Part shown: one piece after another, positions 35,255 to 48,800 of the stretch
Layout of the letters: every line of letters begins with the position of its first letter
How positions within the stretch are numbered: the stretch's first letter is position 1
Assembly (NCBI GenBank): GCA_037043235.1
Contig: JAWRVZ010000039.1
Coordinates: 1,753,001 to 1,817,000 of the forward strand
From: Rhodeus uyekii
Taxonomy: Eukaryota; Chordata; Actinopteri; Cypriniformes; Acheilognathidae
DNA: 64,000 bases
Direction of reading: 5' to 3'
Notes under the pieces: model-generated
What the model was told of the DNA's origin: nothing
Databases searched by the model: none
What the model saw: only the letters and a program-made list of their open reading frames with translations
Translations under genes and position numbers: made by a program

Positions 35255-38200
35255 ATGCGGTTGGACCTTCTAACTCCACCCATTATATTGCATCTAGAGA
35301 GGGGGAGCTGGACTTCACTGCAGCTCTTCCATTCATCCCAGGTTTTGTGTCACACCTCACCACGAAACTCCCTTAGGACTCGTTTTTTTATTCAATTCTG
35401 TGCGGGATTACCAGTGGCAGGACCTATTTCTGCAATTTATTGTAAAGGAAAAAAAGTGACGTGCATTTCAACACTTAAACGAATATAGTTTCTTTCAAGT
35501 CTCAGCCAAGGTAAGTGATTTCCCCCCCTAAATTTTAAACATTTGGTTAGTTACCAGTCATTGCACTTCATTCTCAGCAGGAGCATAACGTTACAATAAT
35601 TGTTTTATCATCTCTGACTGACTTTACAACAATACCATAACGTCTGATTAATAATGTCTTTTATCATTTAATAAAATGTTATTTCAGGATACATTTTTTA
35701 TCACATTATATTTAGTACTATACTATGCAGTCGTATACAGTAGTACTATACTATGCAGTGATATGATGTTAAGAGGGTTTGATAACCTAAATAATGTTTT
35801 CCTTTCATTATTTAATTCATGAAGATAAAACTACTTAGTTTTGTGGATTAGCCTACATACAAAGCATAAAGACCACAAAGCCAAATCTCTTAACTCTCAA
35901 TGTTCGCCTGTTAAACGTTTTCCCTTTTTTTGTGCACAATACACCAATCTTATTACTCTTAAACATATTAATAAAACTCTTTAGGGCTCAGATAAGACAA
36001 TTTCATGTTTCTTTTTCAAAGAAAATCCCTGCTTATTTTTCATTTTCATTTTCAGTTTGCATCTAAGTATTTGCAGAGACCACTTTTTTACATTTTCAGA
36101 GACCCCCGACTCCCTTTTCTTAAATATCTCTTTCTATCATGTAAAGAGTTGATAAGTTGACAATTATTGAAAACACAATAAATCATTTTTTATTATCTGA
36201 AATGTTCTGGATGTGTATGTTATCTAACACTTACAGCACAGTATCTCACCAAACAGTGAAAATCATTTCTTCTACTCGTACATCTATGAAAAATTCTGAT
36301 TATGTTTCACTGTGTACAACATATTCCAACAAGATTTCCATTGTACAGACTGTCTCCGCATGGCACCATCTACTAAGTCTCAATTGAATGCTTGAGCGAT
36401 TCCCTCCTACCTACAGTAGTTTTCTCTGTGGGACCGAGCCAATGATGTCTGTCTCTGACCTCGCTATTCACATTCTCTGATTTCGCTCTTCCTTTTGGTT
36501 CCAAACTCCAGGGACTTACATCAATTCAGTGTGTCAGCACAATGCAGTCTCTTGGAGGAAACCAAATCCCAGCCTTTCACAAGAGCTCCAAATTCTAAAC
36601 CAGATCAATTTGACAGAGTAGGAGCCTCTCCTGAATGAGCAGAGTGTGTAAAAGGTTTGCGTTTCAAAGGGGAAGGTATAGGACAATGCTCCCTTGGAGA
36701 TTTCTCTTTTGAACATGGTTGCATGGTTATGTCCTATATGATGACTCATGCAGTTTGTTGACCAAAAGTCACAGTGAAAATAAATGTAAAAATGTAACCA
36801 TACAATGTTTTTAGACATATAGTCATAGCACTGAAGTATGTTTTACTCCCTTTTAGATATTTGGAATGGCAGAGAAGACTGATCCTGGGACAGTTAGTAT
36901 TACTATGGAGGACAACCTCTGTAATGGGGGAACACAGCCTCAGGAAGCTCCATTGCTAACCCACTTGAAGAAGGTGGAGAACCACATCACAGAAGCACAG
37001 CGCTTCTCTCACCTGCCTAAACGCACTACTGTGGACCTGGAGTTCAGTGATCTCTCCTACACCATCAGAGAAGGACCATGGTGGAAGAAACGAGGTCAGG
37101 AGCACATATAATTCTAATTAATGTATCCATAAATATGAAAACAAATTTTGAAATAATGAAACAATGAAAATGTCACGCTTGTACAGTAGGGGGTGCAGTT
37201 CAAACAAACCTTTCAGCTGTGCAGCAGAAAAGGATGCAGGAGAAGAAAATGTTATCTTGCTTCAGCAATAAAAACAAAAAACTGAAACACAAATGTGCTG
37301 TTTACCTAAAGTAATTTTTTTTCTTGTTAGTATTAGTATGATCATTGAGGGTCAGCAGCAAAGAATAAATAAATAACGTGAGATTAAATTCATAAAGTAT
37401 ATTTGCATTAGTTAACATATTTAATTGTATCAATTTTGTGTGATATTCAGTACAAACAATGCCTCTGGTACTTTACTCTATACATTTGGATAGGAGAGAT
37501 GTTACTTATTTGAAAAAGTAAAGTTGTGAATTTAAAAGTAATGCATTACTTTACTAGTTACTTTAGTATTTAAAGTAATCTGATTATGTAACTTGACTTA
37601 CTTATAATGCATTACCCATAATTACCATAATGCATGAACACAGCACAAGATCGGATTAGCAGAGAAATACTATTTAAAATATTTATTTAAAAAAGGATGG
37701 AGCCTTAACAACATCACTGTGTGCTATAATTGAGTTTTTATATCTTGGTTGTACAAGTTCAATCAAAAATGAAAACATTCATGTTTAGATTCCTGTCTTG
37801 ACTGATGCATTCTTCTCAGTCGCAGCTTTTGTTCATTTACAAAGCGGATACGGTAAGTAATTGTATTTTACCAGCTTAGCATACAGAGGAGATTAAAATC
37901 ACATAAGAACAATTAACAAGACTGATCGAGGCCTTGCCTTTTAGCAGTTATTTAGATCCTTCGATTTGCTAGTAATCTCATACTGATCACTTATGTTTTT
38001 ATCTGATAAAGCTGACTCATGCACTTTCTAGTCAGACCCAAAGATTGGAGTTGGTGCTTTACTCATGACTTATTGGCGAAAAGATACCAGTGTGGAAGAT
38101 GCTACTATTTTGCAGCCTTCATAGACCAACAAGACTTTTATTTTTTGCTGTGTCATCCACCACAAGTAGTTTAAATAAGATGAGATCACATCTGACATCA

Positions 38201-38583
38201 CTAGGGAAAACACAACTTGGAATTAAATGAAATAATGAAATAATCATAATGACTACTTTTGCATGCTGAATGCAGCATATGCCTGCACTATGATAAAGAA
38301 ATTCAGAATGAAATTTATTTGTAAAGGTGATATATGTGAATGTAATATATGTTAAGTGTTAAATACAATATGCACTATCTATGCTTTTATTATGGTTTGA
38401 AGCATGAGCACCACCAATATGGCAGCCATGAACAGACATGTATGGGAATAAAGTCAAAGGGTAAAGAATAGGGCTTTCCTTGATTAGACTGTCAGAGAAA
38501 AGAGCTTTTGGGCTAATAGACTGCTAATTAGAGTGCCTCGCTTTGAAATACAGTAAGCCTGGCTTTGACAATCCTGGGAGTGT

Positions 38584-38624
<41 letters not shown>

Positions 38625-41600
38625 AGATTTTGCTATATGAGTGACTCCTCAAAATGTATTTTTTTAATGAGACTTTTTGTTCTGTGGGTGGGTGAAAGCC
38701 ATCTTGGTGGACTCATAGAAAGGTCAATGAGCAGACTTGTCCAGAGTGGTTTAATTAGCCACTGAACTTAAAGGTTTTGGAGTCTGATTCTCATCACCTT
38801 TATCACTCACTTTCTCACATTTCTTAGCTTAGGAGAAAATATGTAGTCATGAGGTTTGTGGATTAAACCATACTTCTTATTTGAAGGGATTAACTGCAAG
38901 TGGAACATTTGTTCCAAAGGAGAAACAACTGTATGATGCCAAGCATATATTTTTTTTCCCCCTGCAGGTTATAAGGCTTTGCTCAAGTATCTATCAGGCA
39001 GGTTCTGCAGTCGGGAACTCATTGGCATTATGGGCCCCTCTGGGGCTGGAAAGTCTACCTTGATGAACATTCTGGCAGGGTACAGGTGAGGGGACATTGA
39101 GTCAAAAAGTGATGTGAATTGTTTTGTTTTTTTATAAAATAGCAAGAAAGCACGCTGTACTTTATTATGAAATTTAAAAAAATAATTGAATTTAAAATAA
39201 ATAAAAACAAATTTTTTTTTATTAAATTCAATTAAATATTGAAAGCTCACATACCCATTACTGGTTGTCTTGTACGTTTAAGGGAAACAGGAATGACTGG
39301 ACAGATTCTGGTAAATGGAAAGCTCAGAGACCTCCGAACCTTTCGTAAAATGTCCTGTTACATTATGCAGGAGGACAAATTGCTTCCCCACTTGACCGTT
39401 CAAGAAGCAATGATGGTGAGTCTGCAGAGAGAATAATGTCTTAAAGGATGCTAATGCTGTTTGATGCTAATGCTCATATTACAGTCACTAAAGAATGCTT
39501 TTCATGTGCAGAAAAAATTTAGTAAGGGAAACATGTGACCTATCTCAACTGAAGGATTTCTACACTGTTTTTAAGGTATCGGCCAACTTGAAGCTTAATG
39601 CAAACACAGAGGTGAAAAAAGAGCTGGTAGGTAAAGCTCATCACCTTACCAAACTTGCCCCAATGTTACCTTGAAATTCTGAAATTTCACCTACCTCCTG
39701 TGTGTTTATGTTGAAATGTAGATAAAAGAAATTCTGACAGCCCTGGGACTACATGAGTGTGTCCACACTCGTACTGTCTCTCTCTCTGGGGGTCAGTGTA
39801 AGAGGTTAGCTATTGCCCTTGAGCTAGTAAACAACCCCCCAGTCATGTTCTTTGATGAGCCCACCAGGTAATTATCATCTCACATAAATAAAACAGCATT
39901 ATTTATATGCTTGTGACATTGAATAATTTGTCTACAAAAGCCATATTGTATGTTTTTTAAATGTTGCTTTTCGATTGCAGTGGTTTGGATAGTGCATCCT
40001 GTTTCCAGGTAGTGTCTTTGATGAAGTCTCTGGCACAAGGGGGGCGAACCATCATTTGTACTATTCATCAGCCAAGTGCCAAACTCTTCGAGATGTTTGA
40101 TAAGGTACAAAGGCATGTGCCAATCTTTCTGGGAATCTGAAACATCTTCAGATCACTTCAGTCATGATTAGATTTTTTCAATGTCTCTTTAACAGCTGTA
40201 TATTTTAAGCCAAGGCCAGTGTATATATAAGGGAAGTGTCCCATACCTCATCCCTTATTTGAGAGGACTGGGTCTTCACTGTCCAACATACCACAATCCA
40301 GCTGATTTCAGTGAGTTAACCATGTTTTATTAATAATAATACGTACATACATATATATTTATACATACATGTGTGTGTATATATATTCAGCAAGGAAGCA
40401 TGTATTTGTATTTTTAAGGGCTTTTTACATTTAAGCCCTTGCTTAAACATTAAATTGTACAAAAGGCAGGTTTTGCATTAACTTCTAAGGTTAATTTTCT
40501 ACTCCAATTTTTTACTTCATTTTTTAAATATTTTTGTTATAATTGAGACATAATGTTTGTCTTGAACAGCCTATTCGTAATGCTCCTCTCTAGAGTTTAA
40601 TTCTCTAGCGAGCTAACATATTGTCGACACTAAATGCCTGAGCAGAATGTAATGCTACGTGATATTATTATCAAGCTGTTTTATCTACGTGATATTATTA
40701 TCAAGATGCCGATCAATCGTATATATATATATCGTGGAGTTCGGTTATTTCGACGGCCTCAGGGGTTGCAAAAAAGCGTAGAGATAACCGTTTAGCAAGA
40801 TAAATAGATATATTGGGTGTAGGTTGTTAGATGAAGCGATCGGCATGCTATAAAAATGTACATACACTGTATATGTTTGCTAACAACAAAAGGAATATGT
40901 GCACCAACAGCAGATATTTAACAGTATACAATAAAAACACCTTCCATTCTCCATACAAACCTTTTATTATACTCTCCAACATTGCAAACACAATTTCGCT
41001 CACAGCATAAACAGCCATAACATATCCGTGAGGTCATCACGCTGTACTAGATTTCATACTTTCTTGCGTTCTGTCTGTCTAATGTGCTTTCTCAACAAAT
41101 TCGGCTTCGTCCCGTCTTTTAATAACCGTGTTCCCGCAGCGGCGCTGAGCAGAGCTCACTTCAGAACAGTGTTGCCAGATTGGACTGAAGATTTCCAGCC
41201 CAACAACAGCATAAAACCCGCCCATTTAAAAAAATATCAGCCCAAAATGCGTACTGTTATGACTAATACAAAAGGTTACGCGATACCCCCGTCAATAAAC
41301 GAGCGCGCGATACTCGGCTGTTTTATCAACCAGCCCAATGCATTTTTTCCCGGTTGGGCGTGACCAAAAGGAGCCCAATTGAGCGGGAACCCGCCCAATC
41401 TGACAACACTGCTTCAGAACAAATACAGGATGTGTTTATGCGTGTGTGTGTGTGTGTGTGTGTTCGTTCAATCCAAGCCTCATCCTCATTGGTATTCATC
41501 CTCTCGTTACTGACCAATGTCAAAATATTTGAGAAAACCAATCAAATCAGAGAAGGCGGGCTTTATGTGCACACAGAAGCGGATGAGGCTTTGGGATGTG

Positions 41601-44462
41601 GGTAGACCCACGGTAGCTCTGGTAAGAACGTGAATGTGCTTTCACTTCAGAGAGTCCTGCGCTGTGAGTAAAACGTCATTGACAGAGCGACCAGGACTGT
41701 GATCCATGTGCAACACAAACTCAGCGCACGCGCTGTGAACTAAGTACGCTCATAACTCACGAGATAACCATGTGAAGTGACGACTTTGTCTGAGATATTT
41801 GCTCGAGATATTAGTGTTCGGCGACATTAAGGAATTGACATTAAAGAATCAAAAATACTAAGACAAATAGGGAGTTTGGCGGTTCCACTTCAAAAACGTT
41901 GACATAATAGGATTGGTGAGTTAACCATGACTCGAGATAAGTGAACTCCACTGTATATATATATATATATATATATATCTCATGCATTTATCCTGTTTTG
42001 TGTTTAGTCATTGAGGTAGCATCAGGAGAGTATGGTGATTTGAACCCAGTGTTGTTTGAGGCTGTTCAGGGTGGCATGTGTGCTATGGAGAAAAAGTGCC
42101 ACTGTATCGACAAAAAGACTGTTACCACATGCACTGCAAAATGTGTCAAAGTGAGTGATGCTAGTTTCATAACCCATTTCTGCTGGTGAATAGCACCTGT
42201 AATGCTTTCATAAACTGTGGTCAGGTTGTATGCTCAACAAACTCATCCACTGTGTTCAAACGCTGTATGTGTTTGAAAGTATATAACTCTCTTCTTAATG
42301 TTTCCTGCACTTGCTTTTACAGGATTCAGGACACATTGAGAGCCATACTTTTGCGACAAGCTCTCTGACTCAGTTCTGCATTCTCTTTAAAAGAACATTT
42401 ATTACAATATGCAGAGACCAGGTACAATGTTGTTTAATTTAGATGACATCTGGTATGTCAGTTCTAAAAGTATGTTTTTGATGATGCATTACTTCCTTTC
42501 AAAGTAACTATAGCAGCACTGAAAGTGGAAAACATATATGTATAATAATGAAAGGGATCATCATATTTGGGGGTCCTTGTAAGAAAAAAGACCCAATTTT
42601 GATCTTATCTCAGTTTTGAAATTTGTAACTACTGCATTTTACCATTACAGAATTGTTTAACAATAGCATTTTCTACCCTGCTCTAGGTTTTGACACATCT
42701 GCGGATAATGTCACATATCTCGATTGGAGTGTTGATAGGCCTGCTGTACCTCAATATTGGCAATGATGCCAGCAAAGTCTTCAACAACACTGGTTTCCTC
42801 TTCTTCTCAATGCTCTTTCTCATGTTTGGAGCATTGATGCCTACAGTTCTTACTTGTAAGTTAGTAAAGAGAAATGTACGAACGTAGCATGCCACAGTTC
42901 AACACGTACCACAATTTTGGGTTTAAAATCATGTCCTGCAATCAGCAGAGGAAGTGAAAGTGGCTTCTCTGTTCTACTTTCAGTTCCCCTAGAGATGGGT
43001 GTATTTCTGAGGGAACATCTTAACTACTGGTACAGCCTGAAGGCTTACTATCTGGCTAAGACAATGGCTGACATTCCATTCCAGGTGGGTGCCTTCCCAC
43101 CTAATCCTTACTGACTCCATTTTATGGCTGATATAAGCTGAGCAAAGTTTAATATAACGGAACTAAGTCAAAAGAATCACAGACTCTTATAATACCAACA
43201 TTTGATATTGTCATGGGTTTGTCCACTCTTTCTCAGGTCCTTTGTCCCATCATGTACTGCAGTATTGTGTACTGGATGACTGAACAGCCTCCAGAGGCAA
43301 GCCGGTACTTGCTGTTTTTGGCTTTGTCAATCTGTACAGCTTTAGTGGCCCAGTCTCTTGGGCTTCTGGTTGGTGCTGCCTCCACATCCCTTCAGGTACG
43401 TGTTACAGCTACTATCTCAGTTAACTAAAGGTTTTTCAAACTCTTCTCAGCCATAGGCGGAGTTTGGGGGGGGCTGGGGGGGGCAATGCCCCCCCATACC
43501 AGAGCCAATTAATGCCTGTCTTGTGCTTTGAATATATATATTTTTTATTACAGAATTCATATTTTCTTGTTTTATTTGTCTTATCTTATTAGTCCTGTAT
43601 ATAGAATGAGTAAGATATAGCTATAAAAAAAAAGATATGGATATAAAAAAAAAATCTGAGCTCATGGTCTGCTGGCCTGGTAGGTGCCCCCCCCAAGCAC
43701 AAAACTGAAACTCCGCCTATGTTCTCAGCGCTGTTCTGCTGTATAACGACAGTGGACATTGAAACAAGCGTTTTCTGTAAGCTGCTCTGGAACAAGATGT
43801 ATTGTGAGACAATAAACAAATACAAATTAAATAATTAATTTTAAGATCCACCTGTAAAATCTTTTTCACAGGTGGCCACTTTTGTTGGTCCAGTTACAGC
43901 CATTCCAGTCCTCCTCTTCTCAGGCTTCTTTGTGAACTTTGACACCATTCCAGAATACTTACAATGGAGTTCTTATGTGTCCTATGTCAGGTATGTTATT
44001 TATATCTCAAATAGATGTGTTTGCGTTCACTATGCAAAATCACAGTTTCATGTTGGTTTGATTGTGCTTATAATAGGTATGGATTTGAGGGGGTGATTTT
44101 GTCCATTTATGGGATGAATCGAACTGAGCTTGAATGTCCAGGAAGGGTTTGCAAGTTCCAAAGACCTGAAGAAGTTCTGCAGTTGTTGGATGTAGAAGAT
44201 GCCAAGCTCTACATGGACTTCATCGTACTTGGTATTTTCTTCCTTATCCTGCGACTCGCTACCTACTTGGTTCTTCGGTACAAAGTCAAATCAGAGCGAT
44301 AATATTCAAGTCCTGGCCTTGCATGGTCCAGATCTTGTGACCTGTTTTCAGGCTACTCTATAAACCATTTTAAAAAGTGTCATTATCTGCTCAGGAAGGT
44401 CAGATTTTACTTGTTGATCATTTTGGTGCTGTAGTTTCTGTTTTTCATTTGGATTAAATAAA
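35255..44462 (+). CDS. abcg4: ATP-binding cassette transporter ABCG4, 14 coding exons, 643 aa
   Basis: ABCG4 is a half-transporter of the White family that dimerises in membranes and exports sterols, mainly in brain. Coding exons: 36866-37094, 38968-39085, 39283-39415, 39576-39626, 39722-39867, 39981-40104, 40196-40310, 42008-42150, 42323-42421, 42687-42855, 42984-43084, 43237-43395, 43872-43990, 44077-44302. They sum to 1932 nt with phases intact; the human protein has 646 residues. Seen: Walker A GPSGAGKST, Q-loop region CYIMQEDKLLPHL, signature LSGGQCKRLA, Walker B VMFFDEPTSGLDSA, H-loop TIHQPSAKLFEMF, then six membrane helices and the C-terminus KSER. The residue after LSGGQ is Cys where human ABCG4 has Arg. 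A likely 5' UTR exon ends at 35510 (CAAG|GTAAGT) and joins 36857. AATAAA at 44457 is the probable polyadenylation signal. Confidence 0.96.
37500..37625. repeat. Short repeat with ATGCATTAC arms in abcg4 intron 1
   Basis: The motif AGTAATGCATTACTTTACTA and, 90 bases on, TTATAATGCATTACCC frame a stretch resembling a hAT-derived repeat widespread in vertebrates. It is short and its class is uncertain. Confidence 0.4.
38587..38625. repeat. CT microsatellite, abcg4 intron 1
   Basis: About 18 consecutive CT units. Confidence 0.95.
40733..41956 (+). mobile_element. Pogo/Tigger-like non-autonomous element, copy 2, abcg4 intron 7
   Basis: Left end GTGGAGTTCGGTTATTTCGA; right end GATAAGTGAACTCCACTG followed by TA repeats, so the termini are inverted. 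It shares GAAGCGATCGGCATGCTATA and the TATCCGTGAGGTCATCACG region with copy 1. About 1.2 kb with no transposase frame. A separate hAT MITE is inserted at 41167-41411. Confidence 0.78.
41167..41411. mobile_element. hAT-type MITE nested in pogo-like copy 2, with 8-bp target duplication
   Basis: Begins CAGTGTTGCCAGATTGG and ends CCAATCTGACAACACTG, inverse repeats with one difference plus a one-base slip. Both sides carry the same 8 bases, CTTCAGAA (41159-41166 and 41412-41419), the hAT signature. 245 bp, GC-richer than its host. Confidence 0.9.
43452..43721. mobile_element. hAT-type MITE in abcg4 intron 12, with perfect 8-bp target duplication
   Basis: Starts CATAGGCGGAGTTT and ends AAACTCCGCCTATG, a perfect 14-bp terminal inverted repeat. 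The 8 bases TTCTCAGC occur on both sides (43444-43451 and 43722-43729). 270 bp, with G-rich and C-rich runs just inside the ends that can pair. Confidence 0.93.
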
Positions 44463-45835
44463 TGACATTTTATTGTCTACAGAATTGGCTTTAAATTTTG
44501 GAGTAAATTTCATGTTTTTCAGTGTTACATTGATGCAGTTCCAGGTGTTGGAAAAAAAAATGGTATCTGCAATATCAAAATTCAACCTGTGATACCATGC
44601 AAATGATAATTTACTGAACGTACAGTACGTTGTGGCAATTCTGGAACTAATTTAACTTTGGATTTAAGCTTGCACTAACACTGATGTCATTTTTGTTTTA
44701 ATCAAACACTAGACTGAAGTTTTTGTTGTTGTTGCTTTTTTGTTTTTTCAGTTTCAGAAAGCACATCATGAACATATTTAGCCTGAGATGAGTATGTTTA
44801 CATATCATTGCACAAGTCCGAAAAGGGTTTTAATTCAAACCAGAAGACTGTGAAAGTTCACACAGTGCCTGTTTCTATTAAACCATTGTAATCAATCTTT
44901 TTGTATAGTAGATTTTATGATAGGTTTCTCTCTTCTTTTATTATTTAGTTGTTTTTTTAGACCAACAAACTTTCATACTATGTAAATTATCATAGTGTTG
45001 CTTAACATGTCATACTGCCAAATGTATGTAGTGTGTTTAGAAATAAAATTATGAGACCCATGAGAAGTGCAGTTTCTCAATTCAAGTCACAATTGCAAAC
45101 CACTGCTTGAATGTAGTATTCATATTTGTTCTTATAAGGACATAGAACAATTTAATAAATCATTTAATTGTTATAATTTATTTGATCTCTTACAGTAATT
45201 AATATCTAAGCCATCCGACAGTTGACAGTTGCATTTTGGAAAAAATATTTTTCTGAACATCGACTTACAGAATCAATGAACTGTTTGTTTCATATTTCAT
45301 CTAAGAAGCTTTCCAAGAATATTTTTGAACTACCGAGAATTTCTTGGAGCTACAAAGAGCATTCATTATCCCTGAGGAACTCCTATACAGGTCTATATAT
45401 AGAACTTGTTGGACTTGATACACTGAACATTACAGGTGTGTCAGTGTGATCAGGGCTGTCCAAAGTAAAAACAGCCTATGACATTGCATTATATTAAAGT
45501 CAAAAGTAATTAACGCTTAGGTGGACCTATTAAATTGTGAAATGGTGTATGATTTTGCTGTCTGAATATATCCATCAAAAGTATCAAAGACTGATACATG
45601 GCATATAAAAGCCAAGCAGAACCCTGAAGAAAGCTTGTCTATTTAAAGTTACTAATTGATGTAAATTTGAAAAATCACTATGCTTTCACATTGTAAACTC
45701 GGCGTATGTGGGTTCACTATGTCTATAGTGATATAGATTAATGTATTTTACTAAATGATTTTACCTTCACTACGGCGTTATAAAAATTAAGAGCAAAGTT
45801 GACGGTTGTGTTTGTGGGCGGTATGACCGACTAGC
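44463..45835. other. abcg4-nlrx1 intergenic DNA
   Basis: AT-rich. The frame at 45222-45449 has no recognisable domain. Nothing else is supported. Confidence 0.4.
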
Positions 45836-48800
45836 CGCTTAGCAGGAAGACGTGTCTCTCTCATCATTCTGCCGTAAAATGCGCGCTTTTCTCGGCTTCG
45901 ATCTGAGCGTCAGGACGCTAGCTGAGTCCGAAGATCAATGAAGAATTCATCCTATTCCCAGCTCTAAATGAGGTAAAGACTTCCATTAATTACAAGCATT
46001 TTAATCGGTACGTTGTGCACTGTTATTCTGATTCATTGCGTCATTGTCTCCTAACGGTGGTTTATGAGTGTTTAATTAAAGACGCGTCTGAAACCAAGTT
46101 CAGAACTGAGTTTGCGTCACATTCCAACATCGGATTGACGAATTCAATTCGAACATGCTTAACAGAAGCGAGCAGAGACCGATACACATTCTGTTTACGT
46201 TTACAGACAACACTGTTTGACCTGTACGAAATGTTTTAAAGTGCATTTTGATACGTAAATGCTTTATAGACAAGGAAACTGCTAGGAAGTAATACTTTTA
46301 CTACTACTACTAATAATAATAATAATAAACTCATAAAAATGAGTTCCGACCTGATTGTACTATTTTTAGACTGTGGCAGCCATACTACTTTAAGGTTGTC
46401 AAGTCGTTGTATGCAATACTGGCTATCAATTATCTTAAAAAAAAAGCGAACCTATATTTTTCAATATATCCATTAAGCATATGATTTCTAGGTTATTTTA
46501 ACAGTGTGAAAATGAGAAAAATTTTCCCTTTGTTTTTAATCTGTGTTTGGGAATGTGGTAGCTGGGTTCTTGTTTGTCTCAACCAAGGGGCCGGGGCCCA
46601 CTATGGGGTGTTGTCAAACTTCCAGGCGCAGCCAGTAAATCTTAATTTTGATTTATATTTAGTTATATTAACATAATATTATTTATTTTTATTAAAACCG
46701 AAGTACCAGGTTTACATATCATCTTAGATAGGAGGCCCTTTGAATATTGTCCTGTACAAAGGGAGTGCTTGGCATAAAAAATGTTAAGCTGGTCATTGGA
46801 TGAATTAGATGCTGAGAATTCCAGAATTCCAGGTGTGGTGACAGGTTACACCTTCAGAGTGTTTTGGTCATAGTCATCATCATAGTTGTTAGAGGAAAAC
46901 CTTTTCTGTTTACCTTTGTTGGTCATTCATCAAAGTCAAACGACTGATGAATTTCAACTCACCTTGTGAACATTTACATTTATTCATTTAACAGACTCTT
47001 TTGAATTGTTTAAAAAAATAAAAAATAAAATAAAATAAATATATATATATTATATTATATCATGTCTGGAATTGTTTTGGAAAGTATTTAAATGCCTCAT
47101 TGGTCACTCTTAGTGATGTATCATGGAGTTTCTTCAGATAATGGACATTATGCAGAATTAACACTTTGGGTGTGTTGGTAAAAAAATGTGTATCATGTAA
47201 CTGATCATGTGTCATTGAAACCCAAACCCAAAGGAGTGACCTTACAAGGTTTGGCTTGTTTTTCTCAGGTACACTTATGTTACTGTGTTGATTGTAGCAT
47301 TTGTTTCCCTGTTCTACACAATTTTCAGACCTGCTTATCTTTTTAAGTCACTATGACATTACATATAATATTTTTTTACGGGTTATTTTAAAGACATAAT
47401 GTGGCGATTTGGAAGGCCTTCGGGAACGGAAGTGTTAAGATGGAGATGCCAAGGGTTATCAAGAGATGTCTGCTGCAAACATTACACCGGGGCTCTTGGA
47501 ACAAGTAGGTGTTTGATAACCTTAAAATATCAATTCATCAAATGTGAGTTTTATTTATTTAAAAATGTATATGTTCACACACAAATTAAATTAATTTTAA
47601 CAGAAGTCTCTTATGTTCACCAAGGTTGCATTTATTTGATAAAGAATACAAAAATAAAACGCTTTAATGTTGTGAAATGTTATTACAATAAAAAAAATCT
47701 GTTTTATCAGTATTATATTAATTATACACGTGCACACACATACGTGCGTGTGTGTGTGTTTGCATATATGTATATATACACACAGTGGAGTTCACTTATC
47801 TGTGAATCCGTATCACTTACTCTTTAAAGGAACCATATTAACAGTGTGTGCAATACTATTCAGAACTTTGTCCAAGCGAAATTACTGTGTTATGAGCGAA
47901 TGCGTTTATGTGACTGTTTATGCTGTGAGCGAAATTGTGTTCGCAGTGTTTAAGAATATGATTAAAGGTTTGTTTCAAGAATCGAAGGTGGTTTTTATCG
48001 TATACTGGTAAATCTTGCATTGGTTGTCAGAGTGGTTGACGACTGCCCAGATGACGAGGTTTATAGATGGGTTTCACACTCTTCTCAAACATGTAAAAAG
48101 CGCAAGTACAAACCAGGAAAAAGAAAACACTCTGACAAACATCACAAATAAAAGAAGGAAAATAGAAACAGCAGATTATGCTATATAACAGTCAGCGGTA
48201 GAGTGGCCATCTCTCTTCTCACTCAAAAACACTCTCCTCCCCACGAACAGAACTACATACGCCATCTTATATTCCCAACATAAAGTAGCAATCTCAAAAC
48301 AAAAAGAGGTACAATCTCTGCTGTTAGTTGGTGCACATATGCCTTTTGTTGTTAGCAAACATATAAAGCGTATGGACATTTTTGTAGCATGCCGATCGTT
48401 TCATCAAATAAAACGCCAAAAATTGGGTGTTGGTTATCTCGCTAAATGGTTATCTCGATCCTTTTTTGCAACCCCCGAGGCCATCGACATAACTGAACGC
48501 CACTGTATATGTATATGTAATATGAGTATATGTGTGTTTTATTTGTTTTGTTTTTTGTCTTGCTCATTTCAGCCTTTAAGTTAAGCCTCCGATCAGATGG
48601 CATCTGCAGTAGCGCAAAACAACGTCACTTGTCATTCCCAATGTAAGTATAATTGTGAGAAATTAATCCCACATTTCGTAAAGTAGCATCTCTGTGTAGT
48701 GTTTTTGAGAAAATATTTTGAAAGGTCTATGTGTTGTCTCATCAGCAAGTCAGCAATATCTTATAGAAATGCATGGAAAGGACTGAGAATATCAATGTGC

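Noticed and set aside
38587..38625. CRISPR-like or other tandem array
   Set aside because: A plain CT dinucleotide microsatellite in an intron.
41941..42189. Independent small gene with a TA-repeat start
   Set aside because: It is abcg4 exon 8 plus intron read-through.
45222..45449. 75-codon gene between abcg4 and nlrx1
   Set aside because: No domain and no context. Random open frames of this size are common here.
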